Below, piece by piece: positions 5,825 through 6,490 of a stretch of 6,490 bases of DNA (within the stretch, counting starts at the first letter, position 1; every line of letters begins with the position of its first letter). The stretch is from Acidobacteriota bacterium (lineage in GTDB: Bacteria > Acidobacteriota > Terriglobia > Bryobacterales > Bryobacteraceae), in NCBI GenBank assembly GCA_947466555.1, contig CANIFK010000310.1, positions 1 to 6,490 on the forward strand. Reading direction: 5' to 3'. The translations under genes and the position numbers were made by a program. Under the pieces are notes generated by a model that did no database searches, was not told where the DNA came from, and worked only from the letters and a program-made list of their open reading frames with translations.

Positions 5825-6490
5825 TTAGGGGTTGTCGACGATGATGTTCATGCCGCCGCTTGTGTTGCCGGGGATGACGACTGCGTTGCCAGCGCTATCG
5901 ATGATGGCGACGCCGAGGCGGTGCGGGCCGTTTGACAGACGGCGGGAGTCGAAGGTGCCGTCGAAGCCGATGTTGGGGCAGGCGGCGACGTTCTTCAGCG
6001 TGGCGCAGACTTCGGGCCGGGCGGTCCCGTAGCGGAGGACGCCGCGGTTGCCTTCGTCGATCAACAGGATGACCTGGGTGACACGGCCGTCGGGATCCCA
6101 GGCGTGGCCGGAGATGGTGATATCACCGGAGACGCGCTGGGCGTTTGTTGGCGCGGTGACGACGCCCACGGGGAGCGTGCGGGCCGGGTTATCGACCTTG
6201 ACCGTGACCGGGTTTTCGGGCTGGTAGCTGATGCGGCCGTTGTCTTCGGTGATGCGGAGCTGGACTTTGTGTTCTCCGTTGGGCATGGCCGGTTCGTCGG
6301 CAGCGGTATCGACAAAGGCCTGCCAGCCGACGGCGGGACAATTGGCCGAACCGGCGGCGGGGCCGGCGGCGGCGCAAAGGTCATTGCGGGTGAGGCCGTA
6401 GGCGGCGCGGGTGTTGGCGACGCCATCGATGATGATGTCGACGGCGGAGACGCGGGATGCCTTTGAATAGGCGAAGCCGCGGACAATGAG
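5825..6490 (-). CDS. C-terminal fragment of an Ig-like repeat protein, paralogue of the peptidase tail (5' end beyond window)
   Basis: The frame is open to the right edge and ends with TAA at 5825; 221 residues are visible. They form most of one Ig-like unit (residues 1-105, starting LIVRGFAYSKASRVSAVDII) and one whole unit (about 106-221, LPVGVVTAPTNAQRVSG... to GMNIIVDNP). Both carry the paired-cysteine loop (LTRNDLCAA...NCPAVGW and TARPEVCATL...CPNIGF). The fragment matches the end of the neighbouring peptidase at 146 of 221 residues without a gap and has the identical last nine residues. It is therefore likely the tail of another secreted protein, quite possibly a second metallopeptidase produced by tandem duplication, but no catalytic domain is visible and other N-terminal domains are possible. 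An internal ATG at 6286 is not the start, because homology runs through it to the edge. Confidence 0.85.
   Translation of the reverse strand, partial: LIVRGFAYSKASRVSAVDIIIDGVANTRAAYGLTRNDLCAAAGPAAGSANCPAVGWQAFVDTAADEPAMPNGEHKVQLRITEDNGRISYQPENPVTVKVDNPARTLPVGVVTAPTNAQRVSGDITISGHAWDPDGRVTQVILLIDEGNRGVLRYGTARPEVCATLKNVAACPNIGFDGTFDSRRLSNGPHRLGVAIIDSAGNAVVIPGNTSGGMNIIVDNP
5825..6490 (-). repeat. Direct repeat copy 2 (end of the upstream gene)
   Basis: This is the second copy of the direct repeat at 1857-2522, in the same orientation and at a constant offset of 3968 bp. Its homology continues to the window edge, so the true length is unknown. After the stop codons the similarity ends: copy 2 is followed by the inverted repeat at 5774-5811, whereas copy 1 is followed by the ribosome binding site and small gene. 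Confidence 0.85.

Noticed and set aside
5825..6286. Separate small gene starting at the internal ATG at 6286
   Set aside because: Ig-repeat homology continues in frame upstream of this codon to the window edge with no stop, so it is an internal methionine of a larger protein.

Overview
The window is a high-GC stretch of bacterial chromosome in which every gene I can support lies on the minus strand. Reading in the direction of transcription (high to low coordinates) the order is: the C-terminal part of a protein built of Ig-like repeats; a large secreted zinc metallopeptidase ending in the same type of repeats; a small uncharacterised soluble protein; and the N-terminal 408 residues of a CstA-family carbon-starvation / peptide or pyruvate transporter. 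The dense open frames on the plus strand are antisense shadows caused by the GC-rich, C-ending codons of these genes.

No 16S or other marker gene is present, so taxonomy is only an inference. The high GC, a secreted fungalysin/thermolysin-like protease with long tandem Ig-like tails, and Ig repeats carrying an 'ARPEVCATL...CPNIGF'-type loop suggest an Acidobacteriota member, perhaps near Bryobacterales/Solibacter. I hold that with modest confidence.

Layout: 5825-6490 is the end of the upstream repeat protein, which enters from beyond the right edge. 5688-5824 is a 137-bp intergenic gap with a perfect 13-bp inverted repeat just after that stop codon, a weak promoter candidate, and a good GAGGAG ribosome binding site. 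1857-5687 is the 1276-residue metallopeptidase: signal peptide, FTP propeptide, catalytic domain with HEYTH, two beta-rich linker domains, three Ig-like repeats. 1279-1842 is the small unknown gene, which follows after 14 bp and appears to start at a rare ATT codon. 1-1225 is cstA, cut by the left edge.

The metallopeptidase and the upstream protein are paralogous at their C-termini. By hand alignment their last 221 residues match without a gap at 146 positions (66%), and both end in the same nine residues. This makes a direct repeat of at least 666 bp offset by exactly 3968 bp. The peptidase, small gene and cstA are closely spaced and could be co-transcribed; extracellular proteolysis next to a peptide/pyruvate importer would make a plausible nutrient-scavenging group, but that link is inference.
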